A DNA stretch of 64,000 nucleotides. Source: Sulfuricella sp. GTDB taxonomy: Bacteria > Pseudomonadota > Gammaproteobacteria > Burkholderiales > Sulfuricellaceae. This document shows positions 8,249 through 16,675 of this stretch, piece after piece; positions within the stretch are counted from its first letter, which is position 1; every line of letters starts with the position of its first letter. The notes under the pieces were generated by a model. That model made no database searches. It was not told the origin of the DNA and saw nothing but the letters and a program-made list of their open reading frames with translations. The stretch is taken from the NCBI GenBank assembly GCA_023266195.1, contig JAHFRP010000006.1, forward strand, positions 115,252 through 179,251, written 5' to 3'. A program made the position numbers and the translations under genes.

Positions 8249-9415
8249 ATGTCGGTTGGGCGGGCGACGTCGATACTGCTGGGGGGGCTGGCCGTTTTCG
8301 GCCCGGCGCCGGCACAGGCCACGCTGACCTGGAACCTGCCGACGCCCGCCACGCCACTCGCCCTCGATACCCTGCACGTTCACAACACCTTCATGGCGAT
8401 CACCCTGGCGATTTTCTTCGTGGTGTTCGCCATCATGATCTACTCCATCGTCAACCACCGCAAAAGCCGGAATCACGCGCCGGCTTCCTTCACCGGGCCG
8501 GGCACGGCGGCGCAGATTTTCTGGACGCTGATCCCGTTTTTTATCCTGGTGTTCATCGATTTCATCGTGATGGGCATTCCCGCCTACCACAGCGTGGTCG
8601 TGATGCAGGACACCCGCACCGACGCCGACATGGTGGTCAAGGTCACCGGCAGCCAGTGGAAATGGCAGTACGAATATCCCGAGGAAGGGATCAAGTTCGT
8701 CAGCTCGCTGGCGACGCCGCAGGCCCAGCTCGATGGCCAGGCGGCAAAGGGCGAGCATTACCTGCGCGAAGTGGACAATCCGCTGGTGCTGCCGGTGGGC
8801 AAGAAGGTGCGCATCCTGCTCACTTCGACCGATGTCATCCACACCTGGTGGGTGCCGCAGTTCGGCACCAAGCGCGACGCCATTCCCGGCTTCATCCGCG
8901 AAACCTGGGCGACGATCGTGCAGCCCGGCATCTACCGCGGCCAGTGCGCCGAACTGTGCGGCAAGGGCCACGGTTTCATGCCGGTAGTGGTGCAGGCGGT
9001 GACGGAGCCGGAGTACCGGCAGTGGGTGGCGCAGAAGAAAGCCGAGCAGGCCGCGCAGGCCGCCGGCGCGCAGCGGACCTGGCCCCGCGACGAGCTGATG
9101 AAGCACGGCCAGGAAATTTACGGAAAGATCTGCATCGTCTGCCACCAGCCCAACGGCCAGGGCATACCCGGCACTTTCCCCGCCCTCGCCGGCAGCAAGC
9201 TGGTCAACGGCCCGTTCCTCGATGCCGCCGGGCGGCTGGTGAAGGACGGCCACCTCGACCGGGTGATGAACGGCAAGCCGGGGACGGCGATGCAGGCGTT
9301 CAAGGCCACGCTGTCGGACAGCGACATCGCGGCGGTGGTGACTTTCGAGCGCAATTCTTTCGGCAACAAGATGGGCGATATGGTGCAGCCGGCGCAGGTG
9401 AAGGCGCTGCGGTGA
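8249..9415 (+). CDS. coxB: Cytochrome c oxidase subunit II with fused cytochrome c domain
   Basis: 388 residues from ATG 8249, with GAGGAG upstream; the frame extends back into the MITE but that part is not coding. Order: signal peptide (about 1-25), two membrane spans (about 48-70 and 88-112), the periplasmic CuA domain with QWKWQYEYPE, HTWWVPQFG and the CuA ligands in CAELCGKGHGFM (about 233), then a C-terminal class I cytochrome c domain with the haem motif CIVCH (295). It accepts electrons from cytochrome c and passes them to subunit I. First gene of the aa3/caa3-type oxidase cluster. Confidence 0.95.
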   Translation: MSVGRATSILLGGLAVFGPAPAQATLTWNLPTPATPLALDTLHVHNTFMAITLAIFFVVFAIMIYSIVNHRKSRNHAPASFTGPGTAAQIFWTLIPFFILVFIDFIVMGIPAYHSVVVMQDTRTDADMVVKVTGSQWKWQYEYPEEGIKFVSSLATPQAQLDGQAAKGEHYLREVDNPLVLPVGKKVRILLTSTDVIHTWWVPQFGTKRDAIPGFIRETWATIVQPGIYRGQCAELCGKGHGFMPVVVQAVTEPEYRQWVAQKKAEQAAQAAGAQRTWPRDELMKHGQEIYGKICIVCHQPNGQGIPGTFPALAGSKLVNGPFLDAAGRLVKDGHLDRVMNGKPGTAMQAFKATLSDSDIAAVVTFERNSFGNKMGDMVQPAQVKALR

Positions 9416-9478
9416 ATATGGATGCGCCCATAGGAGGCATTCATAGTGAATAACGGGGATGAGGCAGGGCTGACCGCC

Positions 9479-9578
9479 TCCCCCTTTGAAAAAGGGGGAT
9501 TGAGGGGGATTTAACGGTGGTGGTCATTTGGTCACTTCTTTAAATCCCCCCTAGCCCCCCCTTTTTCAAAGGGGGGAT
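9479..9578. repeat. Palindromic repeat with CCCCCTTT / AAAGGGGG ends, copy 1
   Basis: Nested inverted repeats: CCCCCTTTGAAAAAGGGGG, then GGGGGATTTAA facing TTAAATCCCCCC, then CCCCTTTTTCAAAGGGGGG. A second copy with a different centre is at 51225-51322. It fills most of the 220-bp space between coxB and ctaD and could form a large cruciform. Confidence 0.65.
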
Positions 9579-9634
9579 ACCCAGATTTTAGATTGACTGG
9601 CTACTAGCCTTCCCCTTAAAGGGGAGGCCCAAAA

Positions 9635-11245
9635 ATGGAGATACAAACGATGACAACCGCTGAACTGGCGCTTCACGGCAGCCACCACGCCCCGCCCAAA
9701 GGCCTGATGCGCTGGCTGACGACCACCAACCACAAGGACATCGGCACGATGTACCTGGTGTTTTCGCTGGTGATGTTCTTCATCGGCGGAATCATGATCC
9801 TGCTGGTGCGGGCGGAGCTGTTCCAGCCCGGCATGCAGATCATGCGGCCGGAGCTGTTCAACCAGCTGATCGGGGTGCATGCGCTGGTGATGATTTTCAT
9901 GGCGCTGATGCCGGCCGCGACCGGCTTCGCCAACTGGATGATCCCGCTCATGATCGGCGCGCCGGACATGGCGCTGCCGCGGCTCAACAACTGGAGCTTC
10001 TGGCTGCTGCCGCCGGCGGCGGCGCTGCTGCTGATGCCGTTCGCGCTGGCCCTGTTCGGCGTCGGCAGCGGCGCCATCGCCACCGGCTGGACGTTTTACG
10101 CGCCGCTGTCGGTGCAGGACGGCATGGGGCTCGACTTCGCCATCCTGGCGATCCACCTGCTCGGAGTTTCGTCGGTGATGGGGTCGATCAACATCATCGT
10201 TACCATCTTCAACCTGCGCGCTCCCGGCATGACCTTCATGAAGCTGCCGCTGTTCGCGTGGGGCTGGCTGATCACGGCATTCATGCTGGTGGCGGCGATC
10301 CCGGTGCTGGCCGGGGCGGTGACCATGCTGCTCACCGACCGCCATTTCGGCACCCATTTCTTCAATGCCGGCGGCGGCGGCGACCCGATCCTGTTCCAGC
10401 ACCTGTTCTGGTTCTTCGGCCATCCCGAGGTCTATATCGTGCTGTTCCCGGTATGGGGCATGACCCCCCACATCCTCTCCGCCTTCGCGCGCAAGCCGGT
10501 CTACGGCTACCGGGCGCAGGTCTATGCCTTCTGGGTGATCGGCGTCCTGTCGGTGGCCGTATGGGGCCATCACATCATGACTTCCGGCATGTCCACCGGC
10601 GCGCTCTTGTATTTCATGTACAGCACCATGTCGATTTCCCTGCCGCTGTCGGTGCTGTTTTTCTGCTGGATCGCCACCCTCTGGCGCGGCGCGATGACCT
10701 TCGAGGCGCCCATGCTGTTCGCGCTGGGCATGATCGTGCTGTTCGGCATCGGCGGGCTGACCGGCCTGGTGCTGGCGGATGCGGCGGCGGACGCCCAATA
10801 CCACCACTCCTACTTCGTGGTGGCGCATTTCCACTACACCCTGTTCGCCGGGGGAATCATGGGGATCATGGCGGGGGTGTATTTCTGGCTGCCCAAGATG
10901 ACCGGGCACATGATCGACGAAACCCTGGCGAAATGGCATTTCTGGCTGACCGCCGTCGCCTTCAACGTCACCTTCCTGCCCCAGTTTTTCCTCGGCCTGG
11001 CGGGGATGCCCCGGCGCATCCCGGACTACGCGCTCCAGTTCACCGAGTTCAACATGGTGTCCAGCATCGGCGCCTTCATCCTCGGCGCGGCACAACTCCT
11101 GTTCCTGACCGTGGTGGTGAAATGCATCCGCGGCGGCCCGCCGGCGCCGGCAAAAGTGTGGGATGGCGCGGAAGGACTGGAATGGACGGTGCCGTCGCCG
11201 CCGCCGCATCACACGTTCCAGACGCGGCCGGTGGTCGGGCAGTAG
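9635..11245 (+). CDS. ctaD: Cytochrome c oxidase subunit I
   Basis: 536 residues, the normal length. Twelve membrane spans; the haem-copper core is clear: HALVMIFMALMPAATGFANW for a low-spin haem ligand, WFFGHPEVYIVLFPVWG with the Cu-B His cross-linked to Tyr, and HHIMTSGMS, then HFHYTLFAGG near residue 400 for the remaining haem ligands. The Shine-Dalgarno AAGGGGAGG lies seven bases before ATG 9635. It reduces oxygen to water and pumps protons as part of the inner-membrane oxidase. Confidence 0.97.
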   Translation: MEIQTMTTAELALHGSHHAPPKGLMRWLTTTNHKDIGTMYLVFSLVMFFIGGIMILLVRAELFQPGMQIMRPELFNQLIGVHALVMIFMALMPAATGFANWMIPLMIGAPDMALPRLNNWSFWLLPPAAALLLMPFALALFGVGSGAIATGWTFYAPLSVQDGMGLDFAILAIHLLGVSSVMGSINIIVTIFNLRAPGMTFMKLPLFAWGWLITAFMLVAAIPVLAGAVTMLLTDRHFGTHFFNAGGGGDPILFQHLFWFFGHPEVYIVLFPVWGMTPHILSAFARKPVYGYRAQVYAFWVIGVLSVAVWGHHIMTSGMSTGALLYFMYSTMSISLPLSVLFFCWIATLWRGAMTFEAPMLFALGMIVLFGIGGLTGLVLADAAADAQYHHSYFVVAHFHYTLFAGGIMGIMAGVYFWLPKMTGHMIDETLAKWHFWLTAVAFNVTFLPQFFLGLAGMPRRIPDYALQFTEFNMVSSIGAFILGAAQLLFLTVVVKCIRGGPPAPAKVWDGAEGLEWTVPSPPPHHTFQTRPVVGQ

Positions 11246-11265
11246 ATGATGAGACATCGGCGAGA

Positions 11266-11331
11266 CACAAGATGCAAGATGCAAGATGCAAGATGCAAGA
11301 TGCAAGGCTGGTCCTTGCATCTTGCATCTGA
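11266..11331. repeat. CAAGATG tandem repeat plus inverted tail
   Basis: Five to six head-to-tail copies of the 7-mer CAAGATG are followed by CCTTGCATCTTGCATC, which is the reverse complement of the repeat. The whole forms a slippage-prone hairpin between ctaD and ctaG, just before the ctaG GTG start. Confidence 0.8.
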
Positions 11332-11343
11332 CAAGGTCTGGCC

Positions 11344-11898
11344 GTGAACGCCCGACAGCGCAGCGCCAATCTCGCCTTCGCGCTGAAGCTGGGGCTGGCG
11401 GCGCTCGCCATGTTCGGCTTCGCCTATGCCCTGGTGCCGCTCTATGACGTGTTTTGCCAGGCGACCGGGCTGAACGGCAGGACCGGCCGGGCGCAGACGG
11501 TCAACGCACCGGCGGTGGTCGATGCCCGCTGGGTGACGGTGGAGTTCAACGGCGACGTGATGCCGGGCCTGCCCTGGCGCTTCGAGCCGCGCCAGCACCG
11601 GCTGAAGGTGCGTCCCGGCGAAGTGGCCACGGCCTGGTACCGGGTGAAGAATCTGGCCGACCGGCCGCTCGACGGGCGGGCGGTGCCGAGCGTGACCCCG
11701 CCGGCCGCGGCCCGCCATTTCACCAAGCTCGAATGCTTCTGCTTCAGCCGGCAGCGGCTGAACGCCGGCGAGGAAAGGCAGATGCCGGTGACTTTCGTCA
11801 TCGGCCGCGAGCTGCCGCCCGAGGTGCGCACGCTGACGCTGTCCTATGCCTTTTTCCCGAGCGAGGCGACGACGCTGGTGCAAGGAGAAAAACCATGA
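11344..11898 (+). CDS. ctaG: Cytochrome c oxidase assembly protein CtaG/Cox11
   Basis: 184 residues with a GTG start at 11344. One N-terminal membrane span (about 10-30, ending ALVPLYDVFCQATGLNG, a family hallmark) and a periplasmic domain carrying the copper-binding pair KLECFCFS. Cox11 delivers copper to the Cu-B site of subunit I. The stop TGA overlaps the ATG of ctaE (ATGA), so the two are translationally coupled. The normal length and position between ctaD and ctaE support the call. Confidence 0.95.
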   Translation: MNARQRSANLAFALKLGLAALAMFGFAYALVPLYDVFCQATGLNGRTGRAQTVNAPAVVDARWVTVEFNGDVMPGLPWRFEPRQHRLKVRPGEVATAWYRVKNLADRPLDGRAVPSVTPPAAARHFTKLECFCFSRQRLNAGEERQMPVTFVIGRELPPEVRTLTLSYAFFPSEATTLVQGEKP

Positions 11899-12734
11899 GC
11901 GAGATCGAACAAGGCTATTACGTCCCCGATTCCAGCCCCTATCCGGCGCTGCTGGCGGGCGGGATGTTCGTCCTGGCGCTGGGCTTCGCGCTCCAGATCA
12001 ACGGCGAGCCGGTGGGCCGCTGGTTCATGATCGCCGCCGCCGCGCTGATCGGATTCGTGCTGTTCGGCTGGTTCGGCAGCGTGATCGCGGAAAACCAGGC
12101 GGGACGGTTCCTGCAGTGGGAAGACCGCTCCTTCCGCTGGGGCATGGCCTGGTTCATCGGGTCGGAAGTCATGTTCTTCGCCGCCTTCTTCGGCACCCTG
12201 TTTTACCTGCGCAACATATCCGTGCCGGAGCTGGGCGAAACCCAGCTGGTCTGGCCGGGCTACCGCGGCACCTGGCCCACCAGCGGCCCGGCCGGACAGC
12301 CGTTCACTCCCATGGCGGCATGGGGCATTCCGGCGCTGAACACGCTGATCCTGCTCTCCTCCGCCGTCAGCGTCACCTGGGCGCACTGGGGATTGCTGAA
12401 ACAGCGCCGCGCCCAGCTCGTCGGCGGCCTCGCCCTGACCATCGCGCTCGGCTGCCTGTTCCTCGGCTTCCAGGCTTACGAATACCACCACGCCTACACC
12501 GAGCTGGGGCTGAACCTGGGCGCGGGGGTGTACGGCGCCACCTTTTTCATGCTCACCGGCTTTCACGGCCTCCACGTCACGATCGGCGCCATCGGCCTGG
12601 CGGCGGTGCTAGGACGGGCGATCAAGGGCCACTTCACGCCGGAAAATCACTTCGGCTTCGAGGGCATCGCCTGGTACTGGCACTTCGTCGACGTGGTGTG
12701 GCTGATGCTGTTCGTGTTCGTGTACTGGTTGTGA
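11895..12734 (+). CDS. ctaE: Cytochrome c oxidase subunit III
   Basis: 279 residues with seven predicted spans. Family landmarks include WFIGSEVMFFAAFFGTLFY, a GFQAYEYHHA segment and the terminal GIAWYWHFVDVVWLMLFVFVY. ATG 11895 lies in the overlap with ctaG and has AAGGAG ten bases upstream. Subunit III stabilises the proton-pumping core. It is followed by a palindromic repeat. Confidence 0.96.
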   Translation: MSEIEQGYYVPDSSPYPALLAGGMFVLALGFALQINGEPVGRWFMIAAAALIGFVLFGWFGSVIAENQAGRFLQWEDRSFRWGMAWFIGSEVMFFAAFFGTLFYLRNISVPELGETQLVWPGYRGTWPTSGPAGQPFTPMAAWGIPALNTLILLSSAVSVTWAHWGLLKQRRAQLVGGLALTIALGCLFLGFQAYEYHHAYTELGLNLGAGVYGATFFMLTGFHGLHVTIGAIGLAAVLGRAIKGHFTPENHFGFEGIAWYWHFVDVVWLMLFVFVYWL

Positions 12735-12742
12735 GTCGTTGT

Positions 12743-12799
12743 GGGTGCGAATTTATTCGCCCAGGGCGGCGCCGGTTTGTGCGAATAAATTCGCACCTA
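12743..12799. repeat. GTGCGAAT-type hairpin repeat, copy 1
   Basis: GGTGCGAATTTATTCGC and GTGCGAATAAATTCGCACC face each other around a GGCGCCGG centre. The same element is found at 15451-15507. It follows the ctaE stop by eight bases. Confidence 0.7.
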
Positions 12800-12822
12800 C
12801 AGCCTGCTACGTCTTTTGGCGG

Positions 12823-13020
12823 TCACGCATAGGGGTGGATAAACCCCAGATAGAAGCCGGCCATCAGCACGGCGAACAGCAGCAGCGACAACGCGATGCG
12901 CAGGGTCAGCGCCCTGGCGGTGCGCTCACCGCGGCCCTGGTCGCGGGCGAGGAAGATCAGGGCGGAGAACAGGCTGCCGACGACGAGGGCGAGCAGGAGG
13001 ATCACGACAATCTTGAACAT
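12823..13020 (-). CDS. Twin-transmembrane DUF2909 family protein
   Basis: 65 residues from ATG 13020, with GCGGAG upstream on the minus strand; the longer frame to 13104 runs into the SURF1 promoter region. Two membrane spans (about 3-22 and 42-60) with a charged loop ARDQGRGERTARAL between them and the ending GFIHPYA. This small family commonly lies among cytochrome oxidase assembly genes in betaproteobacteria, often on the opposite strand, and its role is not established. Confidence 0.85.
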   Translation of the reverse strand: MFKIVVILLLALVVGSLFSALIFLARDQGRGERTARALTLRIALSLLLFAVLMAGFYLGFIHPYA

Positions 13021-13070
13021 GGCTGGCTCCGCGGATGGCGACAATTCAAATATAGAGGATGGATAACCGG

Positions 13071-13820
13071 ATGTTGGCCTACCGCTTCCGCCCCAAGCTG
13101 GCACCGACGCTGGCCGCGCTGGCGCTGCTGCCGCTGCTGATAGAGCTCGGCCTGTGGCAATGGCACAAGGCCGAGGCCAAGCGCGAGCTCCAGCAGCGCA
13201 TCGACGCCATGGCCCGCGCGGCGCCGCTGCCGATCGGCCCGCGCCTGGTGCCGGAAGACGGGCTGCGCCGACAGCGGGTGGCGCTGCGGGGGAGCTACGA
13301 AGCCGGCTACCAGTTCCTGCTGGACAACCAGGTCAACGGCGAACAGGCGGGCTATTACGTGCTGACGCCGCTACGCATCGACGGCGGCGACATCCGGGTG
13401 CTGGTCAATCGCGGCTGGGTGCCGCTGGGGAGGAGCCGGGACGACCTGCCGCGCATCGACCCGCCGGAGGGGGTGGTGGCCGTCACCGGCACGGTGTGGC
13501 GGCCGGCGCGGCAGCGGTTCGTTCTGTCCGCGCCCGAACCGGCCGGCCGGAACTGGCAACCAGTGCGGCAAACCATCGATCTGGCCCGCTACCGGGCGGA
13601 AGTGCCGTTCGCGCTGCAACCGTTCGTGGTCCGCCTCGACCCAGCCGCCGCGGGCTGCTACGTGTGCGACTGGCCGCGGGCGGACGAACGGGTGGGCATG
13701 CACATGGGCTATGCCTTGCAGTGGTTCGGCATGGCGGGCGCGCTGGTGGGGTTTTACCTGATGGCCAGCATTGAACGTGTAGGTCGGGCACCCCGTGCCC
13801 GACAATCGGCCAACCGTTAA
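13071..13820 (+). CDS. SURF1 family cytochrome oxidase assembly protein
   Basis: 249 residues from ATG 13071; ATG 13059 in frame is directly abutted by the GAGG sequence and so is less likely. Two terminal membrane spans flank a periplasmic domain with RVALRGSYEAG, LVNRGWVPLGRSRDDLP and the C-terminal H-x-G/MGYALQWFGMAGAL, typical for SURF1. It helps insert haem a into subunit I. The last dozen codons (after SIER) are read from a palindromic repeat, so the original C-terminus seems to have been replaced. Confidence 0.9.
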   Translation: MLAYRFRPKLAPTLAALALLPLLIELGLWQWHKAEAKRELQQRIDAMARAAPLPIGPRLVPEDGLRRQRVALRGSYEAGYQFLLDNQVNGEQAGYYVLTPLRIDGGDIRVLVNRGWVPLGRSRDDLPRIDPPEGVVAVTGTVWRPARQRFVLSAPEPAGRNWQPVRQTIDLARYRAEVPFALQPFVVRLDPAAAGCYVCDWPRADERVGMHMGYALQWFGMAGALVGFYLMASIERVGRAPRARQSANR

Positions 13821-13850
13821 CAATTTGTCAGGCATGGGGTGCCCGACCCA
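13779..13850. repeat. GTAGGTCGGGCAC-type palindromic repeat
   Basis: GTAGGTCGGGCACCCCGTG and, about 40 bases later, its inverse ending GGGGTGCCCGACC. It overlaps the 3' end of the SURF1 gene. Relatives are at 14453, 18657, 31730 and 58346. Confidence 0.75.
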
Positions 13851-13874
13851 CATAAAAACGAAGGAGCAACGACG

Positions 13875-14456
13875 ATGAAAGCGCATCCGCAATCCCTCTC
13901 CGCCGGCGGGCCGGTCGTCGTTCTGGTCGCGGCGCTGTTCGCCATGCCGATTGCGGTCGCGTCGGGCCTGTACCTGTCCGGCTGGCGGCCGGCGCCGTCC
14001 GCCGCGCACGGCACGCTGGTCAGCCCACCCTTGCCGCTCGCCGGGACGGTGCTGGGCGCGAATGGCGGCAAGACGGTCCGTCTGGGCGATTTCCATGGCA
14101 AGTGGCTGCTGCTCCATCTCGGCCCGGCGGATTGCCCCGCCGATTGCGAGCGCCAGCTATTCGCCATGCAGCAGGTGCAGGCCGCCCAGGGACGCGAACG
14201 GGAGCGGGTGCGGCGGGTGTTCGTCGCCCAGGGGCGGATGCCGGTGTGGAAAAAAGACAGCCTGTCACGGAATTTCCCCGGCGTGGCGATGGTGACGGGT
14301 TATGGCAAGGACTGGCCGGAACGCTGGTCGGGCGAGTGGAAAACCTTCCTGATCGACCCGATGGGCAACCTGGTCATGGCTTACGGCGCAAACGCCGATC
14401 CAAGCGGCATGCGCAAGGATCTGGCGCGGCTGCTGGCTTATTCGTGGGTGGGGTAG
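13875..14456 (+). CDS. SCO1/SenC-like thioredoxin-fold protein of the oxidase cluster
   Basis: 193 residues from ATG 13875, with AAGGAG upstream. One N-terminal membrane span (about 15-38), then a thioredoxin-like domain: GDFHGKWLLLHLGPADCPADCERQ with a C-x3-C motif as in SCO copper chaperones, and later TFLIDPMGNLVMAYG. SCO proteins deliver copper to CuA of subunit II. The conserved His of canonical SCO is not obvious, so thiol-disulfide function is also possible. Its stop TAG (14454) is the first triplet of a palindromic repeat. Confidence 0.85.
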   Translation: MKAHPQSLSAGGPVVVLVAALFAMPIAVASGLYLSGWRPAPSAAHGTLVSPPLPLAGTVLGANGGKTVRLGDFHGKWLLLHLGPADCPADCERQLFAMQQVQAAQGRERERVRRVFVAQGRMPVWKKDSLSRNFPGVAMVTGYGKDWPERWSGEWKTFLIDPMGNLVMAYGANADPSGMRKDLARLLAYSWVG

Positions 14457-14481
14457 GTCGGGCACCCCGTGCCCGACCTAC
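14453..14481. repeat. GTAGGTCGGGCAC-type single hairpin
   Basis: A perfect palindrome GTAGGTCGGGCAC / GTGCCCGACCTAC around a CCC core, wedged between the SCO-like gene and ctaA. It supplies the SCO stop codon. Confidence 0.8.
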
Positions 14482-14493
14482 AACGGAGGAAGC

Positions 14494-15453
14494 ATGTCCC
14501 TGACGCGATTGATCATACTGGCAACGGCGCTGGCCTGGGCGGTAGTGGCGCTGGGCGCCTATGTGCGCCTGTCCGGCGCGGGGCTGGGCTGCCCCGACTG
14601 GCCGGGCTGTTATGGGCATATCGGCGCGCCTTCCGGCGCGGAGCAGCAACGGGCGGCGCTGGCGGCGTTTCCAGACCGGCCGGTGGAGGCGCCCAAGGCG
14701 TGGAAGGAAATGATCCACCGCTATGCGGCGGGAACGCTGGGGCTGCTGATCCTGGCCATTTTCATCGGCGCTTGGCACGAGAAGAGGCGCGCCTTGCGCC
14801 TGTCCGCCGTGCTGCTGGCGCTGGTAGCGTTCCAGGCACTGCTCGGGCGGTGGACGGTGACCGAGCTGCTCAAGCCCGCTATCGTCAGCGCCCACCTGCT
14901 CGGCGGCATGGCGACCCTGGCATTGCTGGCGTGGCTCGCGCTGGCGCGCGGGCGCTTTGCTACCGGCGTGGAAAACGGCGGCGCCCTGCGGGTATGGGCC
15001 GTCCTCGGCCTGGCCGCGGTGGCCGGGCAGATCGCCCTGGGCGGCTGGACCAGCGCCCACTATGCCGCCCTCGCCTGCGGCGACGGCCTGACTTGCCAAG
15101 GCGCCTGGATTCCGCCGATGGACTTTGCCGGCGGCTTTTTCGGCAGCGCCGCGACAACCCAAGCGCTGACCGCGATCCACTGGAGCCACCGCGTCGGCGC
15201 GCTGGCGGTTTGCGCAATCCTCGCTCCTCTCGTGGTCGGCCTGTTCAGGAAGAGAGAACGCCATCTCGGCGGACTGATCGCGGCGCTGATCGCGCTCCAG
15301 CTCGGCCTGGGCGCCGCCAACGTCGCGCTCGGGCTGCCGCTGGCGAGCGCCGTGCTGCACAACGCCGTGGCCGCTGCGCTGCTGGTCGCGCTGGTGGCGG
15401 CGAACTGGAAACTGGCACCTTCCCTCTTTGCAAAAGGGGAACAGAGGCTGTAG
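14494..15453 (+). CDS. ctaA: Haem A synthase (COX15/CtaA family)
   Basis: 319 residues with eight predicted spans and GGAGG upstream of ATG 14494. Signature parts are GAYVRLSGAGLGCPDWPGCYG, EMIHRYAAGTLGLL, SAHLLGG and IHWSHRVGAL, with the His residues that bind the two haems. It oxidises the C8 methyl of haem O to the formyl group of haem A. The final residues run KGEQRL before TAG at 15451, which is the start of a hairpin repeat, so the tail may be altered. Confidence 0.93.
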   Translation: MSLTRLIILATALAWAVVALGAYVRLSGAGLGCPDWPGCYGHIGAPSGAEQQRAALAAFPDRPVEAPKAWKEMIHRYAAGTLGLLILAIFIGAWHEKRRALRLSAVLLALVAFQALLGRWTVTELLKPAIVSAHLLGGMATLALLAWLALARGRFATGVENGGALRVWAVLGLAAVAGQIALGGWTSAHYAALACGDGLTCQGAWIPPMDFAGGFFGSAATTQALTAIHWSHRVGALAVCAILAPLVVGLFRKRERHLGGLIAALIALQLGLGAANVALGLPLASAVLHNAVAAALLVALVAANWKLAPSLFAKGEQRL

Positions 15454-15507
15454 GTGCGAATTCATTCGCACAATCCGGCGCCGGCCGTGCGAATGAATTC
15501 GCACCTA
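15451..15507. repeat. TAGGTGCGAAT-type hairpin repeat, copy 2
   Basis: TAGGTGCGAATTCATTCGCAC and GTGCGAATGAATTCGCACCTA face each other around CCGGCGCCGG. It starts exactly at the ctaA stop codon. Related to 12743. Confidence 0.75.
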
Positions 15508-15562
15508 CGGCTCACGGCACTTTGTTATGTATTGATTTTTAGACATCCGAAAGGAGCCTGCC

Positions 15563-16456
15563 ATGAATACTCTCGCCCTGCTCCGCTCCAGTCCGCTAGC
15601 GGACAAGCTGCGCGAATTCTACGCGCTGTGCAAGCCCAGGGTCACCGGCCTGATCGTGTTCACCGCGCTGATCGGCATGGCGCTGGCCTCGCCCGGCATG
15701 ATCCCGCTGCGGGCGCTATTGGCGGGCACCGCCGGGATCGCGATGACGGCGGGGGCGGCGGCGGCGCTGAACTGCCTGATCGAGCGGCGCATCGATGCGC
15801 TGATGGCGCGCACCCGCCACCGTCCGCTCGCCGCCGGGAGGCTGGGGGCGTTCGAGGCGCTGGGGTTCGTCGTCATCCTGGGCGGCGGCGGGCTGGCGCT
15901 GCTTTATCGATTCGTCAATCCCCTCACCATGGCGCTCACCCTCGCCACTTTCGTCGGCTACGCCGTGATTTACACCGTGTTCCTGAAGCCGGCCACGCCG
16001 CTCAACATCGTGATCGGCGGCGCGGCGGGCGCCATGCCGCCGGTGCTGGGCTGGGCGGCGGTCAGCGGCGGCTTGTCCAGCGAAGCGCTGATCCTGTTCC
16101 TCATCATCTTCGCCTGGACCCCGCCGCATTTCTGGTCGCTGGCGCTTTACCGGACCAACGACTACGCCAGGGCGGGGATTCCCATGCTGCCGGTCACCCA
16201 CGGCAGCGAGTTCACCCGCCTGCATATCGTGTTGTATTGCGTGATCCTCGCCACGGTTTCGCTCATGCCCTACGGCAGCGGCATGAGCGGGGCGCTTTAT
16301 TTTGCCGCCGCCGTGCCGCTCGACGCCGTTTTCCTGTGGCATGCGGTCAAACTTTACCGCGCCTACAGCGACCAACTCGCCCAACGCACTTTCCGCTATT
16401 CCATCACTTACCTGACTTTGCTGTTCGCGGCGCTGCTGGCGGATCATTACCTCTAG
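15563..16456 (+). CDS. ctaB: Protoheme IX farnesyltransferase (haem O synthase)
   Basis: 297 residues, nine spans, with AAAGGAG upstream of ATG 15563. The UbiA-family Asp-rich motif is present ([19 protein letters not shown]) with the second conserved region GWAAVSGG and [11 protein letters not shown]. It farnesylates haem B to haem O for haem A synthesis, acting just before ctaA. The stop codon TAG at 16454 is the end of the downstream MITE; the C-terminus DHYL looks natural, so little or nothing was lost. Confidence 0.95.
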   Translation: MNTLALLRSSPLADKLREFYALCKPRVTGLIVFTALIGMALASPGMIPLRALLAGTAGIAMTAGAAAALNCLIERRIDALMARTRHRPLAAGRLGAFEALGFVVILGGGGLALLYRFVNPLTMALTLATFVGYAVIYTVFLKPATPLNIVIGGAAGAMPPVLGWAAVSGGLSSEALILFLIIFAWTPPHFWSLALYRTNDYARAGIPMLPVTHGSEFTRLHIVLYCVILATVSLMPYGSGMSGALYFAAAVPLDAVFLWHAVKLYRAYSDQLAQRTFRYSITYLTLLFAALLADHYL

Positions 16457-16620
16457 GAGCCTGTCGGACTTAAAGAATCGAAGCGAAAATTTGGCTGGGC
16501 GAGGACAGATTTTGCTGGTTTTGCAGGTCAATAGTCATTCTATTGACCAAAAAAGCGGCGAAATATGGACCGGCCAGGCGGATTTGCAGCCGATTTCCTT
16601 TAAGTCCGACAGGCTCCTAG
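16453..16620 (-). mobile_element. 168-bp MITE-like element, copy 2 (inverted)
   Basis: Reverse-complement copy of 8046-8213 with about three base differences and the same CTAGGAGCC ends. It follows ctaB immediately, so the two copies bracket the whole coxB-ctaB cluster in opposite orientation. Confidence 0.8.
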
Positions 16621-16675
16621 TGATCCGATTCGCGGCTATATTGAAACCGTCGCCACCGAAAACAAGAGCGCTCAA

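Noticed and set aside
9566..11320. 584-codon minus-strand frame opposite ctaD
   Set aside because: Antisense shadow of a clear oxidase subunit; His/Arg/Gln-rich with no fold or membrane pattern.
11266..11331. Tandem CAAGATG array as a CRISPR
   Set aside because: Heptamers abut without spacers and no cas genes are present.
8046..16620. The two MITE copies plus oxidase cluster as a composite transposon
   Set aside because: No transposase gene is in the elements and cox/cta order is normal core-genome content; only the possibility of inversion is kept as a finding.
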